64,000 nucleotides of DNA from NCBI RefSeq assembly GCF_000203915.1, contig NC_008390.1, positions 2,108,001-2,172,000 on the forward strand. Reading direction: 5' to 3'. The notes under the pieces are model-generated. The model was not told where the DNA came from, did no database searches, and saw only the letters and a program-made list of their open reading frames with translations. Of the stretch, positions 55,288 to 63,966 are shown piece by piece (the stretch's first letter is position 1; every line of letters starts with the position of its first letter). This DNA comes from Burkholderia ambifaria AMMD (GTDB lineage: Bacteria > Pseudomonadota > Gammaproteobacteria > Burkholderiales > Burkholderiaceae). Made by a program: the position numbers and the translations under genes.

Positions 55288-56183
55288 TACTTGTCCTCCA
55301 TGACAGGTGATGGACGCAGTGCCGCTGCCGCGTCGTGGAGATGTTTAAAGGTCAGCGGATGGTCGGGAAACGCCTGCGCCATGGCGGCTGGATAAAGCCT
55401 GGTTCGAATGTCCGAGAAAGTCCACCCCGGGCGTTTGCTGTGCGCGCCGGTGGTCGCGACGAGTTCGTCGATCTGGCGCTCGGTAAGCGCGAGGCCGTCC
55501 AGATCCATCTTGAACAATGCGCGCCTCTCTTCGTCACTTGGGCGCTGAAACTCTTCCACGACTGCGGCCCGGCGCTGCAGGGCGGCATCCAGCACCGACA
55601 GACGATTTGTGCACAGGAACACGACAACCCTGCCCCCGAAATGCCGCAGGTCATCTACGCATTGGATCAAAGTGTTGACCGCAACCTTATCCTCATGGTG
55701 GCTGTGCTCTTGCGAGCGGGACGCTGCAAGTGAGTCACCTTCATCGATCACAAGGACAGCGCGACGCGTCTTGCCTGCCGACTGCGTGACTTCATGGAAC
55801 GCTTGGGTCAACAAGGTACCCATTTCTCCGACTTTGCCACTCCCGCGCACACGGTTGCTGAGCTTGAACAGCAAGGAATCTTCGGTGCGTGATTCTTTCG
55901 CCAGGCGATTGGCGATGCACTCGGCCGTCGCTGTCTTGCCGGTACCGACATCCCCGTGGAAGATCACAAGTGGATACTGCTCGGCCACCAAATCACAGAT
56001 TGCAAGCTTCTGACGATGGTGCTTCTTGCTCCATGTCGCGAGTTCGCCAAGGTTGAGCAGGAGCCGCAACTGATCGTGAATTTTCTGATAGCGCGCGTCG
56101 AAACCCAGCAGCGTCTTCTCACGCGCCGCCAAGCGAGCGTCCGGCAGTGGAATCTTGCCGTCGAAAATATTCTGTTGGCTCAT
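55287..56183 (-). CDS. cap6: Pch2/TRIP13-like AAA+ ATPase (Cap6)
   Basis: A 298-residue remodeller. Walker A is GDVGTGKT (77-84) and Walker B is VLVIDEGD (143-150, E148). A conserved VVVFLCTNRLSVLDAALQRR segment carries sensor and arginine-finger residues. In type III CBASS, TRIP13 disassembles the active HORMA complex, acting as brake. The gene overlaps both neighbours by 1 nt. Confidence 0.9.
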   Translation of the reverse strand: MSQQNIFDGKIPLPDARLAAREKTLLGFDARYQKIHDQLRLLLNLGELATWSKKHHRQKLAICDLVAEQYPLVIFHGDVGTGKTATAECIANRLAKESRTEDSLLFKLSNRVRGSGKVGEMGTLLTQAFHEVTQSAGKTRRAVLVIDEGDSLAASRSQEHSHHEDKVAVNTLIQCVDDLRHFGGRVVVFLCTNRLSVLDAALQRRAAVVEEFQRPSDEERRALFKMDLDGLALTERQIDELVATTGAHSKRPGWTFSDIRTRLYPAAMAQAFPDHPLTFKHLHDAAAALRPSPVMEDK

Positions 56184-56674
56184 TAACTGAAGTCCCTTCG
56201 CTGCATGCCGTAACCATTGCTGGCGTAATCACGACTAGCACTGGATGTCAGGGTGGCGTGGCTGGTATCAGCACTGGTCGGCACCCAACCGATGCGCAGC
56301 TTGCCACCCATCTTCTCTTTCGCCGCCGAGTCGTACGCAGCGGTGTAGTACAGAACAATTCGCAAGTCGGGATTTGGCACCTTCGGCCACAGCACCCCAC
56401 CAGGACGGCTCATCGTGAAGTCGCCCGCCTCGGTGTTCACCTCGAAGCGGGTGGCCTTTTGCTCGACTCCATTACTCATCAGCGTGAGGTCAACCATCCG
56501 CAAGTAGCCATTCTTGGCCAGCGCTTCGATGTCATGGCCCCAATCGCGCGCCTTGTCCTCCGTTACGGCACCAGAGCTGCTTGCAATCATCACCAGATCC
56601 GCCGTCACGCGGCGCATGACGACTTCGACATCGGCGACGGAATAGGTTTCAGTGGCGCTATAGGTTTGACTCAT
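56183..56674 (-). CDS. cap7: Bacterial HORMA-domain protein (Cap7)
   Basis: A 163-residue protein with the bacterial HORMA pattern (TYSATETYSVADVEVVMRRV at the start, WGHDIEALAKNGYLRMVDLTL and RPGGVLWPKVP in the body). HORMA proteins bind a phage-derived peptide and then activate the CD-NTase. Only one HORMA gene is present, as in the E. coli MS115-1 layout, not the two-HORMA layout. It overlaps cdnC by ATGA. Confidence 0.87.
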   Translation of the reverse strand: MSQTYSATETYSVADVEVVMRRVTADLVMIASSSGAVTEDKARDWGHDIEALAKNGYLRMVDLTLMSNGVEQKATRFEVNTEAGDFTMSRPGGVLWPKVPNPDLRIVLYYTAAYDSAAKEKMGGKLRIGWVPTSADTSHATLTSSASRDYASNGYGMQRRDFS

Positions 56675-57621
56675 GCTTCCTCCTTGACTTTGAATCGTGG
56701 TCCAAACAGTTCCTTCCAGATCTCAATGTCGTCTTCGGTCGAAGCAAAGTTGGCTGTCTCCCAAGCCTCCGTGGCAGCCGCGACGATTTCCAGGCGCTCG
56801 TCTTCGGAGATGCGACTGGTCACGTTGTTGGTATTGCAAACCGGATCGAGGATCACCACGGGATCGGCGAACGCAGGAGAAACCTTGCCGTTCTCTGGGA
56901 ACGTGATGACCTCCTTGAGCCCTGACTGCGCGATATAGAGCAGGAAATCGCGGAAGCGCTTCTCGATTGATCCGTCCTTGCCATTCTTGGCCAGGAGATG
57001 CGCCATGATGAGCTCGATGGCGAACGATTTCAGCGGCTTCAGCTCAACTCGATTGCGCCACTTCTTAGCAAGCCGAACGAGGGTTCGAAAGTCGCCATCT
57101 ACATCCTTGCGATCGCGAACGAACTTGATCTGGCAAGGCGCGCAGGTCTGAACCTTGGTGTTGTCGTGAATGTCGAACTGCCAGCCGTAGCCCGGTCGCG
57201 CGGGGTCTTCGATGACCGGCACGATGTCCACACTCAGCCCCGAACCAACGAAGGTCACGGTTGCGGCCTTGCGCTGGATTTCAAAGTCTTCGACGGCCTT
57301 GTTCGGATACAGCTTGATCAATGCGTCGTAGATCAGCTGACTCAGGCTCGCGAGAGTTTCCTTGTCAACGCTGCGTCCGGAGATATAGAACACCACGTCG
57401 ACGTCCACCGGATCTTCTGACGTCTTGCGTAAGATCGTGTACTTCGCGAACGAACCAGCCTTGACCACCTTCGTGATCTTGATCTCGCTCTGATCCTTCA
57501 GGCGCTTGCTGAGTTCGGTCACGAGCCTGTCTACCTGCTCGTGGTACTCCTTGCGTTTGTCGGCAGGCAAACGCAGAACGTTGCTGTCGTAGTATCGAAT
57601 TTCCGTGTTGTTCAGGGACAT
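56671..57621 (-). CDS. cdnC: CD-NTase, clade C-like (cGAS/DncV-like nucleotidyltransferase)
   Basis: A 316-residue nucleotidyltransferase. The active-site GS is G56-S57 (KAGSFAKYT), the metal ligands are D73 and D75 in VDVDVV, and the third is D132 in LSVDIVPV. OAS-type C-terminal helices follow. Linked HORMA and TRIP13 make it a type III CBASS synthase, for which clade C enzymes typically give cyclic tri-adenylate. The product is inferred from clade, not from sequence alone. Confidence 0.9.
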   Translation of the reverse strand: MSLNNTEIRYYDSNVLRLPADKRKEYHEQVDRLVTELSKRLKDQSEIKITKVVKAGSFAKYTILRKTSEDPVDVDVVFYISGRSVDKETLASLSQLIYDALIKLYPNKAVEDFEIQRKAATVTFVGSGLSVDIVPVIEDPARPGYGWQFDIHDNTKVQTCAPCQIKFVRDRKDVDGDFRTLVRLAKKWRNRVELKPLKSFAIELIMAHLLAKNGKDGSIEKRFRDFLLYIAQSGLKEVITFPENGKVSPAFADPVVILDPVCNTNNVTSRISEDERLEIVAAATEAWETANFASTEDDIEIWKELFGPRFKVKEEA

Positions 57622-57689
57622 TTTCTTCTCCGGCTTCCAAGCTCACAAGTTACTGAGTGATTGCGCTTCGACGTTGCCTGGCTTGGGTG

Positions 57690-59906
57690 CTAGACGCGGA
57701 TCGGCAGCGACACCTGCGGCTGAATCGGCACCAGCGTTTTCGCGTAGGCACGCAAGATTTCGTTGTAGAGGTCGACATGCTTCGGCGCTTCAACAGTGAT
57801 GATCAGCGCGTAGCGAATCTTTTCAGCGCCCGTGGCACGACCACCTGCTTCACGTGCGTTGTAGTGGATGTCGAAGACCGGATTCTTGAGACTAGTGCCA
57901 CGCATGCTTTTAGCGCCGTGCAACACGGTTTCCCACTTGCCCATGTCGGAACGCCGTTCTTCCTCGGTCGCGTACTTCTTCATGTCGAAGAAGCCTTTCG
58001 TATCGGCGTTGGCCTTGCCATCCTTGATCTTCTCGTCGTTGGGACGGAACACCGTCTCCAACCCGGCGCGGGTGTAAGCGGCAGCGTCCTGCGGATCGGT
58101 CGGCGAGGCGTAGCAAAAGGTCGCCTTTAGGCGGATGTTGCCGTTGAGACCGCCAGCCGGCAGCGGTAGCGAGGCGCGCAGGTATTTGCCGGGCTTCAGT
58201 TCCCCTTGATAGACCACGCGCGCCACCCCTTCCGGACAGGTGATGATGCTCATCAGGTCTTCAGGCACCTTGCCCCAACCCACCTCCAGCTTGTCGTGCT
58301 CCAGGGGCTCGGCGGCATGGACCAAGAGCGCCTTGATCGCCAGCGGGGTCAGCTCCGTGCCTAGGATGGCGCGAATGCCGACTGCGCTGCGCAGCAGATA
58401 GGGCGATGCAAAGCTGGTCCCAAGTTGCGGCAAAAGCGAGGGCTTCTTGCCTGATGCCAGCACATGGAAGTACTTGGCCGCATCGCCACCGAAGGCCATC
58501 AAATCCGGCTTGACGACGCCAGGGCTGCGGCCCGGACCGATTGCGCTATAAGGAGCACGGGCCCAGCCCGCTTCGGTATCGTTCGAGGCACCCACCGCCA
58601 ACGCATTCACGCAGTCCGAGGGCACCTGCACACGGGCGTTGCCCGACGGCCGGTCTCTTTCGCCGTTGTTGCCGATCGCGACCGTCATCAAAGTGTCGCC
58701 GTCGCTCAGCAGATCGTCGATGACCGAGGTCCAGGCATGAACATCTGTGTCCTCGATCGGTAAGTCCGGGCCGAGGCTGAGGTTCACGAATTGGTACTGA
58801 CGCGACAGCAACACTTGCTCAACGAAGCCCAGCGTTCGATACAGTTCCAACGGGTCTTCAGTCTCGGCATCTTTGTCGAGTACGCGCAGATGATCGACGT
58901 AGGCGAACGGGCGGGCAGCAGCTCCATTCGGCTGGATCGGTCCAAACAAGAATGCCGACGTGACTGCCAGACCATGTTCGAGACCTTCTGTATCGTCGTC
59001 AGCATCTTCGTCGAGAACGCGATACGAACGGAGCCACGGGCCGATCGCGTGCTGCTTCGGCAAGCCGCCGTCGAGAATGGCGACCTTCGGTTCTGAGGAC
59101 AATGGTTGCTCCGTTGGGAGGCTGCAGCCGACCGAAACCCCTCCGCTCCGATGCACTGGCCGCACGCCGCGGAGCTTCGGCACGGGTCGGATGACGCGCA
59201 CGAACACGAACTTGGCGAGTCTCTCGATATCACCATGCTTGCCTTCGACCGGCACGAACCAGAGGTTGCCGGCTGTGAAGCCGAGATCGCTGTGCACTTT
59301 GACATCCACATCCTTGGCGTAGCGCACGAAGGCCCGCTGGACGAACAAGCGGTCTTCATCGGGCAGCAAATGGATGCCCACTTCGAAAAATCGATCTTTC
59401 TTGCCGCCGTAGTTCGCGATTCGTTCTTCGGGTGCGAAGACGGAGAATTTTTCTATATGCGCAAGATCCAGCGCCTCATCGGATTCGGCGTCGATCTCGA
59501 GTGTCCAGCCCTTGAGATTGCGGAAGGCCTGACGCTTGCCGGCGACGAACAGTTCGGTGGTTGTGCATTCCTGTGGCGTGCCCTTCTTGGTCCAGCCGTC
59601 AGGAATCACCTTCACCGTGCGGCTGCCGACCGATTCCAGACCCACGGTGCGCAGCATCGCCACCGGGAAGAACGATCGCGCGATGTAGCTCGGGTTCATC
59701 GTCAGCCGCGCAACGCCGAAGTCGCCAGGACAAGCCTCTGGTGGCAAGGTATCCAGCGCAGTCGCGGTTTCGGAGAACTGCGGCCTGAGTCGTCCTGCGG
59801 CTTCTTGCAAGGAGTAGACCTCAGCCTTGCCAGGCTTGCGCTTTGGTCCCTTGATATCGTGGGTCAGCAGCTCGCCGCGCCCGATAAGGAAATTGGTTTG
59901 GCTCAT
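57690..59906 (-). CDS. ietS: IetS: subtilisin-like S8 serine protease
   Basis: A 738-residue protein with the complete subtilase triad D279 (VAILDGG), H311 (EHGLAV), S497 (GTSFAS) and oxyanion N412 (AIGNNGE). The N-terminal 265 residues and C-terminal about 200 residues have no recognised domain; no signal peptide. Its ATG overlaps the ietA stop (ATGA). The AAA+/S8 pair is the IetAS module, first described as a plasmid-stability toxin-antitoxin pair in Agrobacterium and later as an antiphage system. Confidence 0.88.
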   Translation of the reverse strand: MSQTNFLIGRGELLTHDIKGPKRKPGKAEVYSLQEAAGRLRPQFSETATALDTLPPEACPGDFGVARLTMNPSYIARSFFPVAMLRTVGLESVGSRTVKVIPDGWTKKGTPQECTTTELFVAGKRQAFRNLKGWTLEIDAESDEALDLAHIEKFSVFAPEERIANYGGKKDRFFEVGIHLLPDEDRLFVQRAFVRYAKDVDVKVHSDLGFTAGNLWFVPVEGKHGDIERLAKFVFVRVIRPVPKLRGVRPVHRSGGVSVGCSLPTEQPLSSEPKVAILDGGLPKQHAIGPWLRSYRVLDEDADDDTEGLEHGLAVTSAFLFGPIQPNGAAARPFAYVDHLRVLDKDAETEDPLELYRTLGFVEQVLLSRQYQFVNLSLGPDLPIEDTDVHAWTSVIDDLLSDGDTLMTVAIGNNGERDRPSGNARVQVPSDCVNALAVGASNDTEAGWARAPYSAIGPGRSPGVVKPDLMAFGGDAAKYFHVLASGKKPSLLPQLGTSFASPYLLRSAVGIRAILGTELTPLAIKALLVHAAEPLEHDKLEVGWGKVPEDLMSIITCPEGVARVVYQGELKPGKYLRASLPLPAGGLNGNIRLKATFCYASPTDPQDAAAYTRAGLETVFRPNDEKIKDGKANADTKGFFDMKKYATEEERRSDMGKWETVLHGAKSMRGTSLKNPVFDIHYNAREAGGRATGAEKIRYALIITVEAPKHVDLYNEILRAYAKTLVPIQPQVSLPIRV

Positions 59907-61075
59907 GCGTCAGGTTTTCCCTTCGAGATCTTTTTCGCTGCAGGCGATGGCTCGTTCGTGTACTTCCGGATGGTGTCGCGACTCACCCCAGTGATATCGG
60001 AGACGGTGTGCTGGGACAGACGGGTCTGCTTTGCCAGCAGCACGGCCAGATCGATGCGAGCCTGCCGATCCAGGACGAGCGCACGCGATTTGATGAACTC
60101 TTCAATGAGATCGGCATCCGATGCGGTGCCCAGCGCTACCGCACGGCGGAAACGCTGAAGGTCCCGTTCGATGTCGCTGAACGACTCGCCGTTAAATGCG
60201 AATGTCAGGATGTCGATCCAGCGACCGAACAACGCGTAGTCTGGACCGAGGAAACGTTTGATCGCCGCTTTGACAGCCGACATTTCTGGCGCTTTGAACG
60301 TAATCACCAGATCGAAGCGGCGCCACAACGCAGGGTCGATAAGTTCAGAGTGGTTGGTGGCGGCAAGCAACAGTCCGGTAGCTGGCCATTCATCGACCTC
60401 CTGCAGGATGACGGTGACCAGGCGCTTCAGCTCGCCGACATCGGTATCGTCGCTGCGGCGCTTGGCGATGGCATCGATCTCATCCAGCAGCAACACGCAC
60501 GGACTGCGTTTCGCGAAGTCGAGTGCGGCGCGGAGATTGGTCCCGCTCCGGCCGAGCAGACTGCTCATGACAGCGGTCAGATCCAACACGTACAGCGGCA
60601 CACCCAGTTGCGAGGCGAGCCAGCGCGCAGTCAACGTTTTGCCGACGCCGGGTGGCCCCACAAAGATGGCGGAGCGCGTCGGGCTCAATCCCATCGATGC
60701 CAGGCGTTCCGTCTGGCGTCGCTCCTGAATCAATTGGCTCAACGTCTCCTCAAGGTCGACCGACAGCAAGGGCTGCTCTCTATCGGGCGTGTCCTTGAAA
60801 ACTTTCAGCAAGGACAGCCGCGATTCGTCGTCCACCGGCAAAGCATGCGCGGGCGTCGCAGGCGGCGTGGCCTTGCGCATGGGCGCGCTCGTTCGAGGCA
60901 TCTTCGCGCGCAGGTAAAGGTCCATCTGCTCCGCCAGCTCGGGGTCGGTGTTGCGGTACTTCCGGACGAGCCTGGCCACGAACAGGCGCACGTCCTCGGT
61001 CTGCTCAGCGAGAGCCAGCCGGACCACCTGGGCTAAATCAGACTGTGATTCGTTCATTTCGTCCAACATTCGCAT
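59903..61075 (-). CDS. ietA: IetA: AAA+ ATPase with C-terminal HTH
   Basis: A 390-residue ATPase. Walker A is GPPGVGKT (140-147), Walker B is VLLLDEID (194-201), sensor ATN is at 239-241 and the arginine finger is in WRRFD (251-255). The last 50 residues hold an HTH-like segment (TRLSQHTVSDITGVSRDTIR), suggesting DNA binding or autoregulation. Partner of IetS and first gene of the seven-gene operon. The start is the ATG at 61075; internal ATGs 4 and 6 codons later are possible. Confidence 0.88.
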   Translation of the reverse strand: MRMLDEMNESQSDLAQVVRLALAEQTEDVRLFVARLVRKYRNTDPELAEQMDLYLRAKMPRTSAPMRKATPPATPAHALPVDDESRLSLLKVFKDTPDREQPLLSVDLEETLSQLIQERRQTERLASMGLSPTRSAIFVGPPGVGKTLTARWLASQLGVPLYVLDLTAVMSSLLGRSGTNLRAALDFAKRSPCVLLLDEIDAIAKRRSDDTDVGELKRLVTVILQEVDEWPATGLLLAATNHSELIDPALWRRFDLVITFKAPEMSAVKAAIKRFLGPDYALFGRWIDILTFAFNGESFSDIERDLQRFRRAVALGTASDADLIEEFIKSRALVLDRQARIDLAVLLAKQTRLSQHTVSDITGVSRDTIRKYTNEPSPAAKKISKGKPDA

Positions 61076-61124
61076 AACTCATTGATTTTCCACGATTCTT
61101 TTAATCTTTCAAACGGACGACTCC

Positions 61125-61153
61125 ATTGTATAGCGTTTTCATCTGGTTGTGAA
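61125..61153 (-). promoter_or_regulatory. Sigma70 promoter for the ietAS-CBASS operon
   Basis: On the minus strand TTCACA (61148-61153) and TACAAT (61125-61130), each a 5/6 match to consensus, are separated by exactly 17 bp. The predicted start is about 45 bp before the ietA ATG. This is the only strong promoter seen for the whole seven-gene run. Confidence 0.65.
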
Positions 61154-61155
61154 GG

Positions 61156-61479
61156 CAGCGGATTGAAGGAAGAGCGCAGATGCCTGCCACGGCTGATGCG
61201 CCACGCGGTCAAGGTCCTCGGTTCGGCGGGGAACTAGCGTCCTGGCATATCGCTATCGGGTTTGCGGGGCGCCACCCCCGGTGCCTTGTGCCGAATCACG
61301 GCCATCCGGCTCCGATCGCTGATGCCTGCGGCACCGACGGGCCTGCGCGCTGCGCTCGCCTCCAGGGGATCGGCTGGCAGCCCATCCCCGCCGCGCGTCA
61401 CTTGGCGCCCCTGGAAGACCTCCGACCAGGCTGCGCCTGATCGGTCCGAAACCAAGTCACCGAAGGGCCTCGTCGGTGG
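61156..61479. other. Non-coding gap between defence operon and ICE-type genes
   Basis: About 320 bp, GC-rich again. Three overlapping frames in both strands cross it, none with a ribosome site or family resemblance. It marks the compositional change from defence cargo to ICE backbone. Confidence 0.5.
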
Positions 61480-62289
61480 CTACTTGGCTCCGTCGCGTTC
61501 ACGCTGACGGAGCCGCTTCACGTAGGGGCCATCGACCAGATCGTCGGCGCCCAGGTCCAACACACAGCTCGCCAAGGTAGCGAGCGTGTTGTCGGTGACC
61601 TTGAAATCGTTGGGCAGTTGGCCGTGGTTGCGCCCCCTGTTCTCGTCGATGGCTTCGAGCAGCGCCTTGATGAAATCCGCGCGGGACGGACGCGACGCCA
61701 TGGTGGCGGCCGCGGTCAAGGGGTCTGTGGCTTCAATGACCGCGTCCTCGGCATCGGAGGCCAGCTCTTGCAGGAAGTCGCTCAGCGACGGCCAATACTT
61801 CAAATCGAACTGGCCGTGAAGAGCATCGAGGCGCTCCTGGACGTACGACGTGAAAAGGTAGTTGCTCTTGGCCGCCGCCTCGATCACATCGCACACGTGG
61901 TAGTGGGTGTCGGTGCTGAAGCCGGAGGTGTTGTGCAGATCCGAGCGCTGCTGCAGCAGACCAGCCAGTTCTGCCGCCTTCCTCGCAATCTGCTGGTTGA
62001 CGTTGCCGAGATCGCCTCGTGCGGTACGCGCCTGCGCGATCTTCTCCGGGCTCCAGAACGCGGCGGTGCTGAGGACAAGCCCTAGAAAGACCTGCAGCGC
62101 ATGCGGATGTGCGTGGAGCTTGCCGTGCAGTTCCTCATAGGCCTCAGTCAGCTCGATGCCACGAGCAAGCAGTCGATCGGCAACGGCATTTTCACTGGGC
62201 AGGATGCGGTGCTCGACGTTGTAGCGCTTCCCCTCGATGAGGATGTTTTCGCAGATCTGCTTCGGATTATCGGATTGGGGTGCGCTCAT
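61480..62289 (-). CDS. ICE-associated hypothetical protein
   Basis: A 269-residue, mostly helical cytoplasmic protein. The start is the ATG at 62289 (MSAPQSDNPKQICENILIEG); a frame 15 codons longer exists. No domain is recognised. Position next to a DUF932 gene is characteristic of integrative elements of this group. Codon use resembles the ICE backbone rather than the defence operon. Confidence 0.7.
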   Translation of the reverse strand: MSAPQSDNPKQICENILIEGKRYNVEHRILPSENAVADRLLARGIELTEAYEELHGKLHAHPHALQVFLGLVLSTAAFWSPEKIAQARTARGDLGNVNQQIARKAAELAGLLQQRSDLHNTSGFSTDTHYHVCDVIEAAAKSNYLFTSYVQERLDALHGQFDLKYWPSLSDFLQELASDAEDAVIEATDPLTAAATMASRPSRADFIKALLEAIDENRGRNHGQLPNDFKVTDNTLATLASCVLDLGADDLVDGPYVKRLRQRERDGAK

Positions 62290-62912
62290 GGCCTGTCTTT
62301 GATAGTGAACATGGCTGGTAGCGTATTTGACCAAGCCACTTCTGTCGGTACCCCAGTGCGCGTCATCGAACGGATGCTCAGGTACCCGGATACCGACCTA
62401 AGTCTGGACGTCCCCGGCCAAGAAGGCGGCCGGGCGCGCTGTCGTGCTGCGCATCGAGCCACCCTGCCCTGCGGTCCTGGCGTCTCGCCCCCTTCGGGCT
62501 TCCATCGTTCCCTCGCTCCGCTCGGCTGACGCCTTCGGCCCGGCTTCCAGCTTCGGGCCTGCGCGCTTCGCTTGCGTGCGGTCGGCACAAAGGGATGGCC
62601 GTTGCCTGTCCAGCCGTCTTCCCTGAACTCATCACCTTCTTCGCGACTGTAGCCCGCGGCCATGTGCCGTCAAGGCGCGCAGGGCCGTGTCCTCGGCTGC
62701 GCCTGCGGGCCGCACCAACCCTGCGCTTGCCTCCTTGACGGCCCCCGTCCACGGGCTCCCTTCCGTCGCGGGCGATGAACTCAGGAAAGACGGTGGCAAC
62801 GAGGCCAACCGGGTTCTTCGTGCCGACCGCACCGAACAGCCGAAAGGCTGGGCTCCGAATCTAGGAATCCGGTGAGGTTTCTTCAACAGCCAACTTTGTC
62901 AGGAGAAAGACC
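62290..62912. other. Structured non-coding region upstream of the DUF932 gene
   Basis: A 623-bp region without a supported gene. It contains several C(TTCG)G tetraloop-type hairpins (near 62490, 62531 and 62551) and a long nested stem-loop at 62666-62742. Small frames crossing it are shadows. An AGGAGA ribosome site for the next gene is near 62901. Confidence 0.55.
62666..62742. repeat. Nested long stem-loop (77 nt)
   Basis: Outer arms GCCGTCAAGG (62666-62675) and CCTTGACGGC (62733-62742), 10 bp perfect. Inner arms GCGCAGGG (62677-62684) and CCCTGCGC (62719-62726), 8 bp perfect. A further CGGC/GCCG pairing lies in the loop. The arms pair on DNA or RNA, so this may be an oriT/replication element or a structured RNA. 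Confidence 0.75.
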
Positions 62913-63737
62913 ATGCAACTTGCTTCCCGCTTCGCTTCCCGTTCGCCGGTGCTGCGCTCAGAACGTCCTTTGTCGGATGACCAAATCCGCGCCGTGGCTC
63001 CGTCCATCTTTGCGGACGCCCCGCACGAAAGCCGATCGGACCGTTACAGCTACATCCCCACCGCCACCGTGCTGCAAGAGCTGCGAGGGGAAGGCTTCGA
63101 GCCTTTCATGGTGTGCCAGACCCGCGTGCGCAACGACGACCGCCGCGACTACACCAAGCACATGATCCGGCTGCGCCATGCCAGCCAGATCAACGGCCGT
63201 GAGGCCAACGAAATCATCCTGCTGAACTCGCATGACGGCACCAGCAGCTATCAGATGCTCGCTGGAATGTTCCGCTTCGTGTGCCAAAACGGCCTGGTCT
63301 GCGGCGACACCGTGGCGGACGTGCGCATACCCCACAAGGGCGACGTGGCCGCGCATGTTATCGAAGGCGCTTACGAAGTCCTGCACGGCTTCGACCGGGC
63401 GCAGGAATCCCGCGACGCCATGCAGGCCATCGCACTCGACACGGGTGAATCGGAAGTGTTCGCCCGCGCCGCGCTGGCGTTGAAGTACGACGAGGACAAG
63501 CCCGCGCCCATCACGGAAAGCCAAATCCTGATGCCGCGCCGCACGGACGACAGCCGCCGCGACCTGTGGAGCGTATTCAACCGCACGCAGGAAAACCTCG
63601 TCAAAGGCGGACTGCCCGCCCGCGCTGCGAACGGTCGCCGCCAGACCACCCGACCCGTGCAGGGCATCGACAACGGCATCCGCCTGAATCGCGCCCTGTG
63701 GCTGCTGGCCGATGGCCTGCGCCAGTTGAAAGCCTGA
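62913..63737 (+). CDS. DUF932 domain protein (phage/plasmid/ICE-associated)
   Basis: A 274-residue protein with the DUF932 pattern: NSHDGTSSYQMLAGMFRFVC (about 109-128), FVCQTR-like start and the NxxRLNRALWLLADGL C-terminus. Found on conjugative elements and plasmids; biochemical role unknown. The start is the ATG at 62913 with AGGAGA 7 nt upstream. It is preceded by the structured region. Confidence 0.88.
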   Translation: MQLASRFASRSPVLRSERPLSDDQIRAVAPSIFADAPHESRSDRYSYIPTATVLQELRGEGFEPFMVCQTRVRNDDRRDYTKHMIRLRHASQINGREANEIILLNSHDGTSSYQMLAGMFRFVCQNGLVCGDTVADVRIPHKGDVAAHVIEGAYEVLHGFDRAQESRDAMQAIALDTGESEVFARAALALKYDEDKPAPITESQILMPRRTDDSRRDLWSVFNRTQENLVKGGLPARAANGRRQTTRPVQGIDNGIRLNRALWLLADGLRQLKA

Positions 63738-63816
63738 ACCCCACGCGGCAGGGGCAGGCAGCAGCCCTTACCGCTTCTCTCGCTGCTGCATCCCTGAATA
63801 GATAGGCGTTATCACT

Positions 63817-63966
63817 ATGAACGCCAATGCCCAAGTTTCCCAAACCGAAGCTCGCGCCACCCAGCCCCCCGCACTGCAAGCCACCGAACGAGCGCAAGAC
63901 ATGATTGTGGCTCTGCTGCAGCGGCTGGTGGTCACAGGCTACAGGCCAGTAATAACCAGAGCTTGA
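63817..63966 (+). CDS. Short hypothetical / possibly truncated ICE protein
   Basis: A 49-residue frame beginning MNANAQVSQTEARATQ, 79 bp after the DUF932 stop, with a plausible start. It ends early with an abrupt TGA. It may be the N-terminal remnant of a longer ICE gene, or a short real protein; the window ends 34 bp later. Confidence 0.4.
   Translation: MNANAQVSQTEARATQPPALQATERAQDMIVALLQRLVVTGYRPVITRA

Noticed and set aside
61180..61507. Overlapping small frames between ietA and the ICE hypothetical gene
   Set aside because: Three mutually overlapping frames on both strands with no start signal; typical of GC-rich non-coding DNA.
62378..62886. Several small frames in the structured region before DUF932
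   Set aside because: They disagree in strand and frame, and the sequence is better explained by nested stem-loops.
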